From Nocardiopsis sp. ATB16-24 (GTDB lineage: Bacteria; Actinomycetota; Actinomycetes; Streptosporangiales; Streptosporangiaceae): a stretch of 64,000 nt of DNA. Location of the stretch: positions 1-64,000 of the forward strand of contig NZ_JASCXJ010000008.1 in NCBI RefSeq assembly GCF_030271535.1, read 5' to 3'. The position numbers and the translations under genes are program-made. Positions 1-9,337 of this stretch are shown in pieces; position 1 is the stretch's first letter, and the number at the start of each line of letters is the position of its first letter. Below the pieces are notes generated by a model. It ran no database searches. It worked only from the letters and a program-made list of their open reading frames with translations, and was not told the DNA's origin.

Positions 1-985
1 CGCGCACCTCGGGGTCGGTGTAGCCCAGCTCCTCGCCGTCGGCGATCCGGAACATCTCCCGGACCAGGTCGATGCCGGTGACCTCCTCGGTCACCGGGTG
101 CTCCACCTGGAGGCGGGTGTTGACCTCAAGGAAGGAGATGGTGCCGTCGGTTCCCACCAGGAACTCGCACGTGCCCGCACCCACGTATCCGGCCTCCGCG
201 AGGATGGCCTTGGACGCCGAGTACAGGCGCTCGACCTGCTCCTGGGTCAGGAAGGGGGCCGGCGCCTCCTCCACGAGCTTCTGGTGACGGCGCTGGAGGG
301 AGCAGTCCCGGGTGGAGACCACGACCACGTTGCCGTGGGAGTCGGCCAGGCACTGGGTCTCCACGTGGCGGGGCCTGTCCAGGTAGCGCTCCACGAAGCA
401 CTCGCCCCTGCCGAAGGCGGTGACGGCCTCGCGCACGGCGGACTCGTAGGCGTCGGTGACCTCCTCCAGCGTGTGGGCGACCTTGAGGCCGCGTCCGCCG
501 CCGCCGAAGGCGGCCTTGATCGCGATGGGCAGGCCGTGCTCTCGGGCGAAGTCCACGACCTCCTCGGCGGAGCCGACCGGGTCGGTGGTGCCGGCGACCA
601 GGGGCGCACCGACCTTCTGGGCGATGTGGCGGGCCTGGACCTTGTCGCCCAGGGCGGTGATCGCCGCCGGAGGGGGGCCGATCCAGGTCAGGCCCGCGTC
701 GATGACGGCCTGGGCGAAGTCGGCGTTCTCGGCCAGGAACCCGTAGCCGGGGTGGACGGCGTCGGCACCGGAGCGGGCGGCCACGTCCAGGAGTTTGGCG
801 ACGTCCAGGTAGGAGTCGGCGGGAGTGGAGCCGCCCAGGGAGTAGGCCTCGTCGGCCGTCTTGACGTGCAGGGCGTGCAGGTCGGGTTCGGCGTAGACGG
901 CGACGCTGGCGAGCCCGGCGTCGCGGCAGGCCCGGGCGATGCGCACGGCGATTTCGCCGCGGTTGGCGATCAGAACTTTACGCAC
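1..985 (-). CDS. Acyl-CoA carboxylase biotin carboxylase (alpha) subunit, 3' end outside window
   Basis: About 328 N-terminal residues are visible. The start [19 protein letters not shown], the glycine-rich ATP-grasp loop [12 protein letters not shown] and the biotin carboxylase signature [18 protein letters not shown] are plain, so this subunit carboxylates biotin using ATP and bicarbonate. Family members of about 590 residues carry a C-terminal biotinyl domain, which would lie beyond the left edge. The GTG start at 985 follows an AAGGA ribosome site. It is the last visible gene of the reverse-strand run pccB, epsilon subunit, this gene, consistent with one acetyl/propionyl-CoA carboxylase supplying malonyl- or methylmalonyl-CoA. 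Acetyl versus propionyl preference is set by the beta subunit. Confidence 0.95.
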   Translation of the reverse strand, partial: MRKVLIANRGEIAVRIARACRDAGLASVAVYAEPDLHALHVKTADEAYSLGGSTPADSYLDVAKLLDVAARSGADAVHPGYGFLAENADFAQAVIDAGLTWIGPPPAAITALGDKVQARHIAQKVGAPLVAGTTDPVGSAEEVVDFAREHGLPIAIKAAFGGGGRGLKVAHTLEEVTDAYESAVREAVTAFGRGECFVERYLDRPRHVETQCLADSHGNVVVVSTRDCSLQRRHQKLVEEAPAPFLTQEQVERLYSASKAILAEAGYVGAGTCEFLVGTDGTISFLEVNTRLQVEHPVTEEVTGIDLVREMFRIADGEELGYTDPEVR

Positions 986-1066
986 GGTGGAAAATCCTTC
1001 TGCTGTGGCGTGTGGCGGATGCGCGCCGACCGCTCCATGAAAAGTCTAGGCAGGGAGGGTGCCCGG

Positions 1067-1288
1067 TCACCTGGTACTCATCCGCCAGGCGCCGGGACCG
1101 GGTCGCAGTGGGGCGCGCAGCCCACGCGAACGGTCCCGCCACCCGGACCGACGTCGGGATTCGGGTTCCTCGGTTCTGGGCACGGCCCTGGCCCGTGCGG
1201 TGAGCACCGCGGTGAGGACCGCGATCTCCTCGGCGGTCGGCTCGCCGCGCACCACGACCAGGTGCGGTGGTCTCCTCGGCGCGCTCAC
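1067..1288 (-). CDS. Acyl-CoA carboxylase epsilon subunit (AccE/PccE family)
   Basis: This is a 73-residue protein. The conserved epsilon core [21 protein letters not shown] lies at about residues 9-30 and is followed by a basic, low-complexity tail. Epsilon subunits of actinobacterial carboxylases are small, divergent proteins that bind the beta hexamer and raise the activity of the alpha-beta complex. The GTG start at 1288 overlaps the pccB stop by four bases (GTGA), showing translational coupling, and the biotin carboxylase gene follows after 78 bases. The short length and position between beta and alpha genes are what the family shows; little else could be encoded here. Confidence 0.85.
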   Translation of the reverse strand: MSAPRRPPHLVVVRGEPTAEEIAVLTAVLTARARAVPRTEEPESRRRSGWRDRSRGLRAPLRPGPGAWRMSTR

Positions 1289-2895
1289 AGCGGAATGTTC
1301 CCGTGCTTCTTGGGAGGCAACTGCTTGCGCTTGTTGCGCAGTGCCTTGAGGGCCTTGGTGACCTGCACACGGGTCTCGGAGGGCATGATGACTCCGTCCA
1401 CGTACCCACGCTCCGCGGCGGAGTAGGGGTTGAGCAGGGTGTCCTCGTACTCGCCGACGAGCCTGGCGCGCTCGGCCTCGACGTCGTCGGAGGCCGCCAG
1501 GGTGCGTCGGTGCAGGATGTTCACCGCTCCCTGGGCGCCCATGACCGCGATCTGGGCGGTGGGCCAGGCCAGGTTGATGTCGGCTCCCAGGTGCTTGGAG
1601 CCCATGACGTCGTAGGCGCCGCCGAAGGCCTTGCGGGTGATCACGGTGACCAACGGGACCGTGGCCTCGGCGTAGGCGTACAACAGCTTGGCGCCGCGGC
1701 GGATGATGCCGTCCCACTCCTGGTCGGTGCCGGGCAGGAAGCCGGGCACGTCCACGAAGGTCAACACCGGGACGTTGAAGGCGTCGCAGGTGCGCACGAA
1801 GCGCGCGGCCTTCTCGGAGGCGTCGATGTCCAGACAGCCCGCGAGGCTCAGGGGCTGGTTGGCCACGATGCCGACGGACTGGCCGTCCACACGTCCGAAG
1901 CCCACCACGAGGTTGGTGGCGAACTGGGAGTGGACCTCCAGGAAGTCACCGTCGTCCAGGACGCTCTCGATGACCGTCCGCATGTCGTAGGGCTGGTTGG
2001 CCGAGTCCGGGATGAAGGTGTCCAGGGCCAGGTCGTCGTCGGTGACCTCCTCGCCCGGCGGCTCCTCCGCGGGCAGGAGCGGCACGTCCTCCAGGTTGTT
2101 GTCGGGAAGATGCGCCAGCAGGGCCTTGACGTAGTCGATGGCGTCCTGCTCGTCGGCGCCCATGTAGTGGGCCACACCCGACTTGCCGGCGTGGGTGGCC
2201 GCGCCGCCCAGTTCCTCCATGGAGACGTCCTCACCGGTGACCGTCTTGATGACGTCGGGGCCGGTGATGAACATCTGGGAGGTCTGGTCGACCATCACGA
2301 TGAAGTCGGTCAGGGCCGGCGAGTAGACGTGTCCACCCGCGGTGGCGCCCATGATCAGGGAGATCTGCGGGATGACGCCGGAGGCGTGGGTGTTGCGCTT
2401 GAAGATCTCGGCGTACAGGCCGAGCGCCACGACTCCTTCCTGGATGCGCGCACCGCCGCCCTCGTTGATGCCCACGACGGGGCATCCGGTGTTCAGGGCG
2501 TGGTCGAGGACCTTGCAGATCTTCTCGCCGTAGACCTCTCCCAGTGAGCCTCCGAAGACGGTGACGTCCTGGCTGAACACGGCGATCGGTCGACCGTCGA
2601 CCGTTCCGTAGCCGGTGACGACGCCGTCGCCGTAGGGCCGGTTCGCCTCCAGTCCGAAGCTGGTGGAGCGGTGTCGGGCCAAGGCGTCGAACTCCACGAA
2701 CGAGCCCGGATCGAGCAGGGCGTCGATCCGTTCGCGGGCGGTCATCTTGCCCTTGGCGTGCTGTTTCTCAACGGCTCGCGCGGACCCCGCGTGGACGGCC
2801 TCGTAACGGCGCCGTTGCAGGTCGGCGAGCTTGCCCGCGGTGGTACGGATGTCGATCTCGTCCGCGGACAGTGGTTCAGGGGCTTCTGTGGCCAT
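1285..2895 (-). CDS. pccB: Propionyl/acetyl-CoA carboxylase beta (carboxyltransferase) subunit
   Basis: This 536-residue carboxyltransferase has the usual length and both crotonase-like halves. Visible oxyanion-hole and acyl-CoA segments include [49 protein letters not shown] and the segment [19 protein letters not shown]. The residue known to govern acyl-chain choice in Streptomyces beta subunits is the one in GGAY-x-VMGS; here it is Asp429, the PccB-like state, as opposed to Ile or Cys in acetyl- or long-chain enzymes. I therefore favour propionyl-CoA, possibly with acetyl-CoA as a second substrate. It is the first gene of its operon and is divergent from ppc. Confidence 0.93.
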   Translation of the reverse strand: MATEAPEPLSADEIDIRTTAGKLADLQRRRYEAVHAGSARAVEKQHAKGKMTARERIDALLDPGSFVEFDALARHRSTSFGLEANRPYGDGVVTGYGTVDGRPIAVFSQDVTVFGGSLGEVYGEKICKVLDHALNTGCPVVGINEGGGARIQEGVVALGLYAEIFKRNTHASGVIPQISLIMGATAGGHVYSPALTDFIVMVDQTSQMFITGPDVIKTVTGEDVSMEELGGAATHAGKSGVAHYMGADEQDAIDYVKALLAHLPDNNLEDVPLLPAEEPPGEEVTDDDLALDTFIPDSANQPYDMRTVIESVLDDGDFLEVHSQFATNLVVGFGRVDGQSVGIVANQPLSLAGCLDIDASEKAARFVRTCDAFNVPVLTFVDVPGFLPGTDQEWDGIIRRGAKLLYAYAEATVPLVTVITRKAFGGAYDVMGSKHLGADINLAWPTAQIAVMGAQGAVNILHRRTLAASDDVEAERARLVGEYEDTLLNPYSAAERGYVDGVIMPSETRVQVTKALKALRNKRKQLPPKKHGNIPL

Positions 2896-3064
2896 AACTA
2901 CGCAGGTTAACCGCGTGCCCCGGCACCAAGGAGAGGGAGGTTCGGGTTACTCGCCGGTAGGGATCGAGTGTGATCCGGCTCTCCCGAGAGGGCGACGCGA
3001 GGCTCGGAGAAAGCGAGAAGCGCCTCCCTCGTGCCGAGAAAACCGCGTGAGATAATGTGCTGAT

Positions 3065-3102
3065 TTTTGCCCGGAGCAACAATTCTTAACGCTCGGGCAA
3101 AA
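3065..3102. promoter_or_regulatory. Long inverted repeat upstream of ppc
   Basis: In the otherwise GC-rich pccB-ppc divergent interval there is an AT-richer patch with TTTTGCCCG and AGC on the left pairing with GCT and CGGGCAAAA on the right, leaving one unpaired G and a 13-base loop. It lies 60 bases before the ppc start. It could be a regulator binding site or an RNA hairpin in the ppc leader. No known operator family was recognised. Confidence 0.5.
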
Positions 3103-3162
3103 CCTCCGAAATGTGCCCCCGCGCACCTGGGAGGGGGTGCGATCTCTGTAGGCTCGGGGATC

Positions 3163-5808
3163 ATGACAGCGGTAAGCGCAGAACGCGACAGTGCCCGGCA
3201 GGAAGTTCCCGAACAACTCAGGAATGACGTCAAACTGCTCGGCGAGATGCTCGGAAAGGTCCTTGCGGAAAGCGGTGGTGAGGATCTGCTCGACGATGTC
3301 GAAAGGCTCAGGCGGGCAGTGATCGGCGCTCGCGACGGCTCGGTGACGGGGGAGGAGATCACCGCGATCGTCGCCGCCTGGCCGCTGGAGCGGGCCAAGC
3401 AGGTGGCCCGCGCCTTCACCGTCTACTTCCATCTGGCCAACCTGGCCGAGGAGCACCACCGCATGCGGGCCCTGCGGGAGAGGGACGACGCGGCCAACCC
3501 GCCCCGGGAGTCCCTGGCGGCGGCCGTGCGCGCCATCCGTGAGGAGGAGGGCGGTGAGGAGCGCCTGGGCGAACTGGTCGCCGGCATGGAGTTCCATCCC
3601 GTGCTCACCGCCCACCCCACCGAGGCTCGGCGTCGGGCGGTGTCCACCTCCATCCAGCGGATCAGCGCCCAGCTGGAGGCCTGGCACGCCTCCCACCGGG
3701 GCAGTAGCGCCGCGGCCGAGGCGCACCGTCGCCTTCTGGAGGAGATCGACCTGCTCTGGCGCACCTCCCAGCTGCGCTACACCAGGCTCGACCCGCTCGA
3801 CGAGGTGCGCACCGCGCTGGCGGCCTTCGACGAGACCATCTTCTCCGTCATCCCCCAGGTGTACCGGAGCCTGGACGCGGCGATCGACCCCGAGCACACG
3901 GGGACACGTCCGCCCCGCGCCACGCCCTTCGTCCGCTACGGCAGCTGGATCGGCGGGGACCGGGACGGCAACCCCTACGTCACCCACGAGGTGACGAGGG
4001 AGGCCGTCCTCATCCAGTCCGAGCACGTGCTGCGCGGCCTGGAGAGCGCCTGCGAGAGGGTGGGGCGCACCCTCACCGCCTACTCCAACCTCACACCCGC
4101 CTCCCCCGCGCTGCTCGACGCGCTCTCCACCGCCAGGGCGGGGCACCCCACACTGATGGCGGACATCGGCGCGCGCTCGCCCAACGAGCCGCACCGACAG
4201 ATGATGTTGCTGACCACGGCGCGTCTGCGCGCCACGAGGGAGCGCGACGCCGACCTGGCCTACCCCGACGTCGCCGCCTTCCTGGCCGACCTGCGCGTCG
4301 TGCAGGACTCCCTGGCCGCGGCCGGCGCCGCACGCCAGGCCTATGGTGAACTACAGCACCTGGTCTGGCAGGCGCAGACCTTCGGCTTCCACCTCGCCGA
4401 GCTGGAGATCCGCCAGCACAGTGAGGTGCACGCCGCCGCGCTCGCCGAACTGCGCGAGGGCGGCACGCCCTCCGAACGCACGGAGGAGGTCCTCGCCACC
4501 ATCCGGGTGATCGCCTGGATCCAGGAGCGTTTCGGTGTCGAGGCCTGCCGCCGTTACATCGTCAGCTTCACCCGCTCGGCCGAGGACATCGCGGCCGTCC
4601 ACGAACTGGCCTCCTACGCCCTTCCGCCCGAACGCGTCCCCGTCCTCGACGTCATCCCACTGTTCGAGACCGGAGCGGACCTGGACGCCTCACCGCGGGT
4701 CCTGGAGGGCATGCTGGAGCTTCCCCGGGTCCGGGAGCGCCTGGAGGAGACGGGCCGTCGCCTGGAGGTCATGCTCGGCTACAGCGACTCGGCCAAGGAC
4801 GTGGGCCCGGTCAGCGCCACACTGCGCCTGTACGACGCCCAGGCCCGCCTGGCGGCGTGGGCGCGCGAGCACGACGTGCGCCTGACCCTGTTCCACGGCC
4901 GTGGAGGCTCGCTCGGCCGCGGTGGCGGGCCGGCCAGCCGCGCCCTGCTCGCCCAGGCCCCCGGTTCGGTCGGCGGTCGGTTCAAGGTCACCGAGCAGGG
5001 GGAAGTCATCTTCGCCCGCTACGGGCAGTCCGCGATCGCCCGCCGTCACATCGAACAGGTCGGACACGCGGTGCTGATGGCCTCCACCGAGGGGGTCCAG
5101 GAGCGTGAGCGCTCGGCCGAACGCAGGTACCGCGGTCACGCCGACGCCATCGCCGCGGCGGCCCAGGAGACCTACCTGGAACTGATCGGCACCGAGGACT
5201 TCGCGGTGTGGTTCTCCCGGGTGAGTCCTTTGGAGGAACTGGGAGAGCTGCGGCTCGGTTCGCGCCCCGCGCGACGCGGCGCCGCACGGGGCCTGGAGGA
5301 CCTGCGCGCCATCCCCTGGGTGTTCGCCTGGACCCAGACCCGGATCAACCTGCCCGGCTGGTACGGACTCGGCACGGGACTGGCCGCCGTCGATGACATC
5401 GGGGTGCTCCAAGCCGCCTACCGCGAGTGGCCCATGTTCTCCTCTCTGCTGGACAACGCGGAGATGAGCCTGGCCAAGACCGACCGCGCCATCGCCGAGC
5501 GCTACCTGGCCCTGGGCGGACGGCCGGAGCTGAGCGAGAGGGTGTTGGCCGAGTACGACCTCACCCGACGGCTGGTGCTGGAGGTGACCGGACACACCCG
5601 ACTGCTGGAGAACCGCGCGGTGCTCTCCCGGGCGGTGGACCTGCGCAACCCGTACGTGGACGCCCTGTCCCACCTGCAACTGCGCGCGCTGGAGGCACTG
5701 CGGGGCGAGGAGGCCGACAGATTGTCCGAACAGGACCAGCAGCACCTGGAACGGTTGCTGCTGTTGTCGGTCAACGGCGTGGCCGCGGGCTTGCAGAACA
5801 CGGGCTGA
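3163..5808 (+). CDS. ppc: Phosphoenolpyruvate carboxylase
   Basis: The 881-residue enzyme converts PEP and bicarbonate to oxaloacetate, refilling the TCA cycle. The catalytic histidine is in VLTAHPTEARRRAV (His151). The second essential histidine/arginine loop is FHGRGGSLGRGGGP (from Phe577), and the protein ends with the conserved QNTG carboxyl terminus. The ATG at 3163 is preceded by GGGGA; an in-frame upstream extension to 3067 has no ribosome site and unusual composition, so it was not used. Length and motifs are typical of bacterial PEPC. It is transcribed alone and ends at a strong terminator; an inverted repeat upstream may mark regulation. Confidence 0.97.
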   Translation: MTAVSAERDSARQEVPEQLRNDVKLLGEMLGKVLAESGGEDLLDDVERLRRAVIGARDGSVTGEEITAIVAAWPLERAKQVARAFTVYFHLANLAEEHHRMRALRERDDAANPPRESLAAAVRAIREEEGGEERLGELVAGMEFHPVLTAHPTEARRRAVSTSIQRISAQLEAWHASHRGSSAAAEAHRRLLEEIDLLWRTSQLRYTRLDPLDEVRTALAAFDETIFSVIPQVYRSLDAAIDPEHTGTRPPRATPFVRYGSWIGGDRDGNPYVTHEVTREAVLIQSEHVLRGLESACERVGRTLTAYSNLTPASPALLDALSTARAGHPTLMADIGARSPNEPHRQMMLLTTARLRATRERDADLAYPDVAAFLADLRVVQDSLAAAGAARQAYGELQHLVWQAQTFGFHLAELEIRQHSEVHAAALAELREGGTPSERTEEVLATIRVIAWIQERFGVEACRRYIVSFTRSAEDIAAVHELASYALPPERVPVLDVIPLFETGADLDASPRVLEGMLELPRVRERLEETGRRLEVMLGYSDSAKDVGPVSATLRLYDAQARLAAWAREHDVRLTLFHGRGGSLGRGGGPASRALLAQAPGSVGGRFKVTEQGEVIFARYGQSAIARRHIEQVGHAVLMASTEGVQERERSAERRYRGHADAIAAAAQETYLELIGTEDFAVWFSRVSPLEELGELRLGSRPARRGAARGLEDLRAIPWVFAWTQTRINLPGWYGLGTGLAAVDDIGVLQAAYREWPMFSSLLDNAEMSLAKTDRAIAERYLALGGRPELSERVLAEYDLTRRLVLEVTGHTRLLENRAVLSRAVDLRNPYVDALSHLQLRALEALRGEEADRLSEQDQQHLERLLLLSVNGVAAGLQNTG

Positions 5809-5812
5809 TCCC

Positions 5813-5851
5813 GGCGGCGCCCCGTGCCCGGCGCGGGCGCGGGGCGCCGCC
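5813..5851. terminator. Rho-independent-type hairpin after ppc
   Basis: GGCGGCGCCCCG pairs perfectly with CGGGGCGCCGCC over 12 bp, and the enclosed GCCCG/CGGGC can extend the stem. It begins five bases after the ppc stop. There is no T-run, as is usual for actinobacteria. Confidence 0.8.
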
Positions 5852-5963
5852 GCGCGAGGCGTCTTCTCTCGGACGCGGACCTTCGGTGCTTCCGGGAGCG
5901 GGGACGCGGGACTCCGGCGGGCGTCGTTGCCCGCCGGGGCACCGGCGCTGGTGTAATGGGGAC

Positions 5964-6824
5964 ATGACCAGCGCACCCGAGCCCTTTTCCCGCCCTCCGC
6001 TCGACGTCGCCTCGCTCGACGCCGTTCTCGTCCGGCCGGGCGGCATGTGGCGTCGGATCGAGGTGCTGCCCGAGACCGGATCCACCAACACCGAGTTGAC
6101 CGAGCGCGCCCGTGGGGGCGCCGAGCACGGGAGTGTGCTGGTCACCGAGCACCAGACCGCCGGGCGGGGTCGGCTCGGGCGCGACTTCTCCACCCCGGCG
6201 CGCGCGGCCCTGACCTTCTCGCTCCTGCTCCGGCCGCGTGCGGCCGTCGAGCGGTGGGGTTGGCTCACCGCGCTCATGGGGGTGGCGGCGGTCGGCGCGA
6301 TACGCCGGGTGGGCGGGGTCAAGGCCGCCCTGAAATGGCCCAACGACGTCATCGTTCCCGCGGGACTGCGCTCCGAGCCCGGAGCGGTGGACGGCAAGCT
6401 CGCGGGCATCCTCGCCGAGGCCGACCTCTCCTCCGAGACGCCCGGAGTGGTGGTGGGCATCGGGATCAACGTGTCCCAGGACCGGGCGGAACTGCCCGTG
6501 GGGCACGCGGTCTCCCTGCGCGGCGAGGGGGCCGCCGAGCCGGACCGGGACGCCCTGCTCGCCGCGATCCTGGGCGAGTTCGAGGAGCTGTACACGGTGT
6601 GGACCGCAGCCGGCGGCGACGCCGAGGCCAGTGGTCTGGCCACCGTCTACCGGGACATGTGCGTCACCATCGGCAGTCGTGTACGGGTGCATCTTCCCGG
6701 AGGGCGGGTGCGCGAGGGGACCGCGACCGAGGTCGACGCCGAGGCGAGACTGGTGGTGGAGGGGCCGACCGGAAGACAGGCGCTGAGTTCGGGCGACGTG
6801 GTACACGTGCGTCCGGGCGACTGA
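5964..6824 (+). CDS. birA: Biotin--[acetyl-CoA carboxylase] ligase (group I BirA)
   Basis: This 286-residue ligase attaches biotin through biotinyl-AMP to the carrier domain of carboxylases such as the one encoded at the left edge. The biotinyl-AMP loop GRGRLGRDF is near residues 67-75, the catalytic KWPNDV begins at Lys124, and KLAGILAE and GIGINVS follow, then a C-terminal SH3-like domain. There is no N-terminal winged helix, so unlike the E. coli protein it should not act as a repressor. The ATG at 5964 lies shortly after GGGGAC. It is functionally linked to, though separate from, the carboxylase operon. Confidence 0.94.
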   Translation: MTSAPEPFSRPPLDVASLDAVLVRPGGMWRRIEVLPETGSTNTELTERARGGAEHGSVLVTEHQTAGRGRLGRDFSTPARAALTFSLLLRPRAAVERWGWLTALMGVAAVGAIRRVGGVKAALKWPNDVIVPAGLRSEPGAVDGKLAGILAEADLSSETPGVVVGIGINVSQDRAELPVGHAVSLRGEGAAEPDRDALLAAILGEFEELYTVWTAAGGDAEASGLATVYRDMCVTIGSRVRVHLPGGRVREGTATEVDAEARLVVEGPTGRQALSSGDVVHVRPGD

Positions 6825-6890
6825 CCGGCCGTCCACAAGCGGACGCGCGACCACTCCCGCACGCGCCCGGCCTGTGCCATGATCACCGGT

Positions 6891-7412
6891 ATGGCTATCG
6901 CGGACCGCTACCTCTCCGAGGACGAGGAACTCGTCCACGTCGCGCGCCAGCACTGGACCGTCCTGGCGGGCGAGTTCGTGGCGCTCGCCCTCATCGTGGC
7001 GGCCGTGGTCGCCGCCCTGTGGTTCGTGCCCTGGGAACAGGACTGGAGCCTCATCGCGGCCGGGGTCGTGGTGGCCGTCGGCGTGGTCGCCGCACTCGTC
7101 CTGTGGTTCGTGCCCATGCTCAAGTGGGCCACGACCGTCTACGTCCTCACCGACCGGAGACTGATGATGCGTGACGGCATCATCTCCCGTCAGGGTCGCG
7201 ATATGCCGCTCACCAGGGTCAACGACGTCGCCTTCACCATCGGTCTTTGGGAACGCCTCATGGGGTACGGGACCCTGTCCGTCCAGTCGGCGTCCGAGCA
7301 GGAGGGGATGGTCCTGAAACGGGTGCCCCGGCCCCAGCGCTTCCAGGCCGAGATCTACCGTCAGGTCAACGCCGCGCAGCGACCGGAGTACCCGTCGGGA
7401 CCCCAGGGGTGA
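6891..7412 (+). CDS. PH domain-containing (bacterial PH, YdbS-like) membrane protein
   Basis: The protein is about 173 residues. Two hydrophobic segments (about residues 24-45 and 50-72) are followed by a bPH2-type domain with VYVLTDRRLMMRDGIISRQGRDMPL and VNDVAFTIGLWERLMGYGTLSV, a pattern of small actinobacterial membrane proteins of unknown function. An alternative ATG lies 12 bases upstream; neither has a strong ribosome site. It is downstream of birA in the same direction, a common actinobacterial pairing. No enzymatic role can be inferred. Confidence 0.85.
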   Translation: MAIADRYLSEDEELVHVARQHWTVLAGEFVALALIVAAVVAALWFVPWEQDWSLIAAGVVVAVGVVAALVLWFVPMLKWATTVYVLTDRRLMMRDGIISRQGRDMPLTRVNDVAFTIGLWERLMGYGTLSVQSASEQEGMVLKRVPRPQRFQAEIYRQVNAAQRPEYPSGPQG

Positions 7413-7543
7413 GCCCGCCCTCTCCTGTGGGCGAACCCTCCAGAGGCGACCACGGGCGTAAGCTGGAAGGGAACCCGCGCCACAGGCCGGTGACGAAGTG
7501 ACTGCTCCCCGCCGCGGCGGGGATGGCCCCGTGAAAGAGAACT

Positions 7544-8533
7544 ATGCCGTCGCGTCCTGACCCGAAAACGATCGAATCCGCCCTCCTCGGCGGTGAAGCG
7601 ATCTACACCAGGGAGCAGGCGATCGAACTCGCCGGCACCGACGCGGAGCTGGCTGGACGCATCTGGCGTGCACTCGGCTTCCCCAACCAGGGCGATGGCA
7701 CGGTCACCTTCGCCGAGAGCGACGTGGAGTCGCTGCGCATCGTCAACAGCCTCCTCCAGGAGGGTGTCCTGGACGAGGACGGCGTGGTCCGTTTCGCCCG
7801 GGCGATGGGCCAGACCATGGCGCGCCTGGCCGACTGGCAGACCAGCATCCTGAGCACGCTCATCTTCCAGGAGGGCGGCGAGGAGGCGGTCGACCCGTTG
7901 ATGAACCGGGTCAAAGAGCTGCTACCGGACGTGGAACGGCTCCTGTTGCACATCTGGCGCCGCCAGCTCTCCGCCTCCGCGGCCCGCACACTGGCGGTGA
8001 TGTCCAACGGCCAGGACACCGTCCCCAACTACTACCCGTTGATCGTCGGGTTCGCCGACCTGGTCTCCTTCACCACGTTGAGCCGCGAACTCGACGAGGT
8101 CGAGCTGGCCGGTGTGGTCGAGGGCTTCGAGGCCACCGCCGCCGACATCGTCGCCTCGGGAGGCGGGCGTGTGGTCAAGACGCTGGGGGACGAGATCCTC
8201 TACGTGGCCGACTCCCCGGCCGAGGCCGCCGACATCGCACTGCGGCTGGCCTCAGGGGTCAAGACCCATGTGGAGGTGCCCGACGTTCGGGTGGGTCTGG
8301 CCTCCGGACCGGTTCTGACCCTGCACGGTGACGTGTTCGGCACGACCGTGAACCGCTCCAGCCGCCTGACCTCCTTCGCTCGCCCGGGCACGGTCCTGAT
8401 CGACGAGAACCTCGCCGAGAGCCTGACCGACCAGGAGGGGTTGCAGGTGGTCAAGGTGCGGGCCCGTCACGCGCACGGGCTCGGTCTCATCCAGCCCTAC
8501 GCCCTGCGCCGCAACTTCGAGCCCTCGGGCTGA
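7544..8533 (+). CDS. Class III adenylate cyclase
   Basis: This 329-residue protein has an N-terminal helical/helix-turn-helix-like region (about 1-150) and a C-terminal class III cyclase domain. The first metal aspartate is in FADLVSFTTLS (Asp172) and the second in KTLGDEILYV (Asp216); FGTTVNRSSRLTSFARPGTVLI forms the transition-state region. It should make cAMP from ATP in the cytosol; there is no membrane segment. A GAAAGAGA ribosome site precedes the ATG. The substrate-specifying pair was not assigned, so guanylate cyclase activity cannot be excluded. Confidence 0.88.
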   Translation: MPSRPDPKTIESALLGGEAIYTREQAIELAGTDAELAGRIWRALGFPNQGDGTVTFAESDVESLRIVNSLLQEGVLDEDGVVRFARAMGQTMARLADWQTSILSTLIFQEGGEEAVDPLMNRVKELLPDVERLLLHIWRRQLSASAARTLAVMSNGQDTVPNYYPLIVGFADLVSFTTLSRELDEVELAGVVEGFEATAADIVASGGGRVVKTLGDEILYVADSPAEAADIALRLASGVKTHVEVPDVRVGLASGPVLTLHGDVFGTTVNRSSRLTSFARPGTVLIDENLAESLTDQEGLQVVKVRARHAHGLGLIQPYALRRNFEPSG

Positions 8534-8620
8534 ACCCGGCCCGATCGACCGTGTGCCGGAGGGGCGGGACGGATACTCTCGAAGACGACGCATCGGAAGC
8601 CCGCGAGAGGTCGAAAGTCT

Positions 8621-9256
8621 GTGAGCGCTCCTTCCATGGTCCACCGTCTTCGTACCTCGGGTGTCGTCAGCCTGGAGGGCGGCGAGGTCCATGTCCAGAA
8701 CAACGTGTGGATCGTCGGAGACGAGGACAGCGCGATCGTCATCGACGCCGCGCACGACCACGAGGCCATCGCCCGAGGTCTGGGCGACCGCGAGCTGATG
8801 GCGATCGTGTCCACCCACGGGCACAGTGACCACATCAACGCGGCCGTCGCCCTGGCCGATCTCACCGACTGCCCGGTCCTGCTGCACCCCGAGGACGTCG
8901 AGTTGTGGCGCCGCGTCCATCCCCACCGGGAGCCCGACGCCCCACTGCTGCACGGTGAGGTGCTGGTGATCGGTGGTGTGGAGCTGGACGTCCTCCACAC
9001 ACCGGGTCACACGCCCGGCGGGGTGTGCCTGTACGCGCCCGCACTGGAGACGGTCTTCACCGGGGACACTCTCTTCCCGGGCGGCCCCGGTGCCACGGGG
9101 CAGCCGTTCTCCGACTTCGCGACCATCATCGCCTCGATCCGCGACCATCTGGTGGGCCTGCCACGGAACACGGTCGTCCATCCGGGCCACGGGGAGTCCA
9201 CCACCATCGCCGAGGCCGCCGAACGGCTCGACACCTGGGCGGCGCGCGGCTTCTGA
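8621..9256 (+). CDS. MBL-fold metallo-hydrolase (glyoxalase II-like)
   Basis: This 211-residue metallo-beta-lactamase-fold hydrolase has the metal motif THGHSDH (His66, His68, Asp70, His71), then HTPGHTPGG, FTGDTLFPGG and VHPGHGEST. These are the five expected metal-ligand motifs of a binuclear hydrolase. The length and spacing match the hydroxyacylglutathione-hydrolase-like group, which in mycothiol-making actinobacteria may act on mycothiol thioesters; the substrate is inference. The GTG start at 8621 is used; an in-frame ATG lies at 8636. It is convergent with the LysR gene. Confidence 0.88.
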   Translation: MSAPSMVHRLRTSGVVSLEGGEVHVQNNVWIVGDEDSAIVIDAAHDHEAIARGLGDRELMAIVSTHGHSDHINAAVALADLTDCPVLLHPEDVELWRRVHPHREPDAPLLHGEVLVIGGVELDVLHTPGHTPGGVCLYAPALETVFTGDTLFPGGPGATGQPFSDFATIIASIRDHLVGLPRNTVVHPGHGESTTIAEAAERLDTWAARGF

Positions 9257-9337
9257 GGGGGCGGGCGGGCCCCACCGGCGGGCTCCCTCCACCAGAGCGG
9301 GGAGTCTCCGGCTCCGTTCCCCGCGTGGGACGCCGGG

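Noticed and set aside
3067-3162. N-terminal extension of PEP carboxylase
   Set aside because: The in-frame extension has no ribosome site, includes part of the inverted repeat and would precede a well-placed GGGGA-ATG start.
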